In this document: piece by piece, positions 61,471 through 64,000 of the stretch
Layout of the letters: every line of letters starts with the position of its first letter
Numbering within the stretch: position 1 is the first letter of the stretch
Source of the DNA: Malurus cyaneus samueli
Lineage: Eukaryota > Chordata > Aves > Passeriformes > Maluridae
DNA: 64,000 nucleotides
NCBI GenBank assembly: GCA_009741485.1
Contig: CM019218.1
Location: 28,012,115-28,076,114, forward strand
Reading direction: 5' to 3'
Made by a program: the position numbers and the translations under genes
Notes under the pieces: generated by a model
What the model saw: only the letters and a program-made list of their open reading frames with translations
Told to the model about the DNA's origin: nothing
Databases searched by the model: none

Positions 61471-64000
61471 CAAAAACCTGAAAGGAAGGTATTTTAAAAA
61501 AATGTGTCTTGCTTTCAAATAACCAATTGCGATTTTATAGCTGAGAAAGGGAAACACAAACAAATTGTTTTAAGAAACATGGAGGATGTTGCTAAATATC
61601 TAGTATATCATTGTTCTTTATTAGCAAGTATCAAATTTCTCCTAGCTTTGTGCATACTGTGCTCTATGGTGTGGAGGGTTGGGTATCGGTGGAGGACACC
61701 CCAGGGCAGCTGTTGAGCAGTCTGATTTCAGAATTGGAAAGACAGGGTTTGACTCTAAGCGTACGGGGGCAATATGCAGTGTAGTTCCCAGAACAAGGTC
61801 CTTGCCAGTAGTTTGTCTTTGAATTATACAACAGATTATAGTTTATTTGAAATTTTCAGAAGATAATAAACGATGATGAACAAATTAGAAAAGGATTGTC
61901 AATAGAGTGATCATTGCTTTTGCTGAATTGTTATAAAATCAAATCCTGATTTGCTCTGTTGGGTACCTCAACATCTAAAGGAAATGCTATTAAAGAAGCT
62001 TACAAATGAATAATCATTCCCAACAACTCACAGCAGCACTCACAGCATGAAAGTACAAGAAATAGGCAAAGTTTTCAAGGAGGAAACTGATTAGGGTGAG
62101 GATGATTCTCTGTCAGAAAAATGTATTGTGCAAGTGTCCTCTAGAGAAAAAATTTTCACCTGAAAAGAAACAGCATTATGAACACTATGGAACTGTAGAT
62201 TGCAGGACACTGATCTTATTAAGAACCAATGCTAATTTGCACACTGTCTCCCGCTGAACTAGAAGCAAGTTTACCACTGGGTTTGTTAATTTACGCAGGA
62301 CACCATTATCTTTGGTTGGACTTAATGTATCAGAGTAGATAGAGGTCATTAGCTGCTGGGTTCATGATTATCTAGCATGAATTACAGATAGTATCACAGA
62401 AATACATTTGTTCTGAAGCTTCATTTCTCCTCAAGTGATTTTTTCCCTAGTGGTGTTTAATTCCATTTCCAAAACCCTGGACAATGTGTATTAAGAGTAC
62501 ACACACACAAACACTGCTGGTCATTTTGTTTTGTTTTGCTTTGTTTTTTTCTTCATTAACCATTCAGAAAAGTAATGTAATTTTAAATAAAAATAAAGTT
62601 CAATACTCTGCACTTTGGATTTAATAGAAGTAATAAACAGTCAGCTTGATTTTTTAAATTTGCAACAGCAGACATAATTGCAATGGAAGCTGTAAGATCT
62701 CCATTATAGGTAAATCAATGATTTAGGTAGCTCAGTACTAGGGAAATATATGGATAAATTCTCCCCTAGATTCTATACCATGCATTTATCTAAACTTTCT
62801 ACTGAACTTCTGAAGTTTCTCCTGCACCCTAAAATGTTGTTAGAGGAAGACTATAGATTGTCACTGGAATACTGTTTTAAAATATAGCTCTGTAAAATCT
62901 CACACCTGCGAGAAATCGCCCTATATAATAGAAATATTTGTGTTTTCTGGTTAAGTAAACACATTTTCATAAAGATCTATGCTCAGTCTATTTTGCTTAA
63001 ATGGAACCAACCATCTACAAATTCATTTACAATTTTTAGATCTGTACAAGCACAATCCTAATAGCAGGGAACACTTCTGTGTCTCGGCATGATATCTTTA
63101 GAAAGAGGTGAATTTTCATTTATTTAATGCAAATACTCATACAACATAAACTGCTTAGGCATATATGGAGTGTGTTTTCATGGAAGCTTTGTGGCAACAG
63201 GAAAATAATAGAACATAATTGTACAATAAATGGAATGTTGCAGTGTCAAAATTACTCATGCTATGGTGCAGTGAATAAAAAAGAATGCAGGAAAATTGAG
63301 ATATTATTTGCTGGGTTTCAAGCTGCTTTGCTTACAAATTATTTCATTCTAGTTTTATGTGTATTTTAGGAATATCTCTTCTTTTTCACTAGACAAATAT
63401 CAATGAGGAAGGTGTACAGGATCTCTGAACACTGTTAAAGCTCTAGATACTGCAAGTTGTTTGCACTGTTATCAGAGCTTGGTGAACTACTTCAGATATG
63501 CAAACTACTTGCAGCAGCTATTTTTTAATAAACTTAGCATATTTTCAGTTCACAGATTTTATATAAATAAGGATTTTCTGTTTTGAAAATTATTTTCTTT
63601 CCAAGTGGTTTCTCTTCTTTATGCAAACAATTTAATCTGTGGTTTGTCATGAATTACCTGCTAAGACTGTAGTCTTGATTATTTATGCCGATCTTTATTC
63701 ATTTGATCTTACTGCTTACTTGAATAACATGGTATTTTTTTTCCTTCTGTCTGCATGGTTGAAATATTCATGAGGAAGAGAAAGACTTGAAACATTAGGT
63801 GTGGTAAATGCATGTGCGCAGGTGTTCATGCACCCTTAAACTTTCTGAAAAATAGAGTATCTTGTAGAAATAGCTGTGAAAAGTAAATACAGAGCTTGCA
63901 TGTTTACCAAATGGAATTTGTGGTTGAAATTATTGCACGTTGAGAATTCTGTGTTTAACTGGTCTTTGATGTACATGGTACTTCAGTGCTGTTCCGTCAG

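Larger units (their letters stand above)
47419..64000. other. gene-free, repeat-poor sequence
   Basis: No gene is supported in 16.6 kb, although a few open frames reach about 100 codons (for example 51343-51645, 51972-52319 and 52731-53051). None shows a recognisable domain. Named items are the 17-bp duplication at 48258-48291, the stem-loop with X-box at 50011-50036, T17 at 53601-53617, a MITE relic at 56807-56877, the 34-nt palindrome at 56966-56999, the TCTG repeat at 57822-57848 and A15 at 61456-61470. Blocks 48120-48265, 52030-52135, 57195-57425 and 60560-60770 look like possible conserved non-coding elements. Confidence 0.65.

Noticed and set aside
1..64000. CRISPR arrays, operons, tRNA, rRNA or known miRNA genes
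   Set aside because: No regularly spaced repeats, cloverleaf-like sequence or known hairpin arms were seen on either strand. Prokaryotic features are not expected in this vertebrate sequence.

Overview
This is a stretch of bird nuclear genome that contains no protein-coding or RNA gene I can support. The organism call rests on the interspersed repeats. There are several pieces of CR1 LINE (the dominant avian retroposon). There are also two fragments of a GC-rich endogenous-retrovirus LTR that I recall from many bird genomes, and relics of older amniote elements (a MIR-like SINE tail, short inverted-repeat DNA elements, an old CR1-type reverse transcriptase piece). Base composition is AT-rich throughout, with GC-richer islands mostly where repeats sit. 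Two short N runs (29849 and 38539-38546) show that it is assembled sequence. The species cannot be fixed from this window; a neognath bird is the most likely source.

Layout. 1-7390 is unique AT-rich sequence with an 8-bp-period AT microsatellite (4988-5020), a TAAT-rich cluster (4241-4273) and a short CR1 3' end (6503-6588). 7391-7628 is a degenerate tandem array of about 54-bp units. 9656-9970 holds a nested hairpin followed by a MIR-like SINE tail. 10-23 kb is unique sequence with one tiny CR1 scrap, an AT-rich direct/inverted repeat (16527-16603) and an inverted-repeat element relic (19925-19965). 23149-23641 is the best preserved CR1 copy (minus strand). 26815-27447 is an ERV LTR fragment (minus). 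30-34 kb carries three more CR1-related pieces. 34-44 kb is again almost repeat-free apart from homopolymers and hairpins. 44310-44745 is an old CR1 3' end, and 47150-47418 is a second, internally deleted fragment of the same LTR on the plus strand. 48-64 kb is unique sequence with a MITE relic (56807-56877), a 34-nt near-perfect palindrome (56966-56999) and a TCTG microsatellite.

The open reading frames in the window are short (the longest, 221 codons, runs through the LTR). They lack recognisable domains apart from CR1 remnants and look like chance frames. The window is therefore either an intergenic desert or the inside of a very large intron. Several repeat-free blocks have the look of conserved non-coding elements, but this cannot be shown without alignment. 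I found no evidence of a novel gene system; the findings below are structural oddities ranked modestly.
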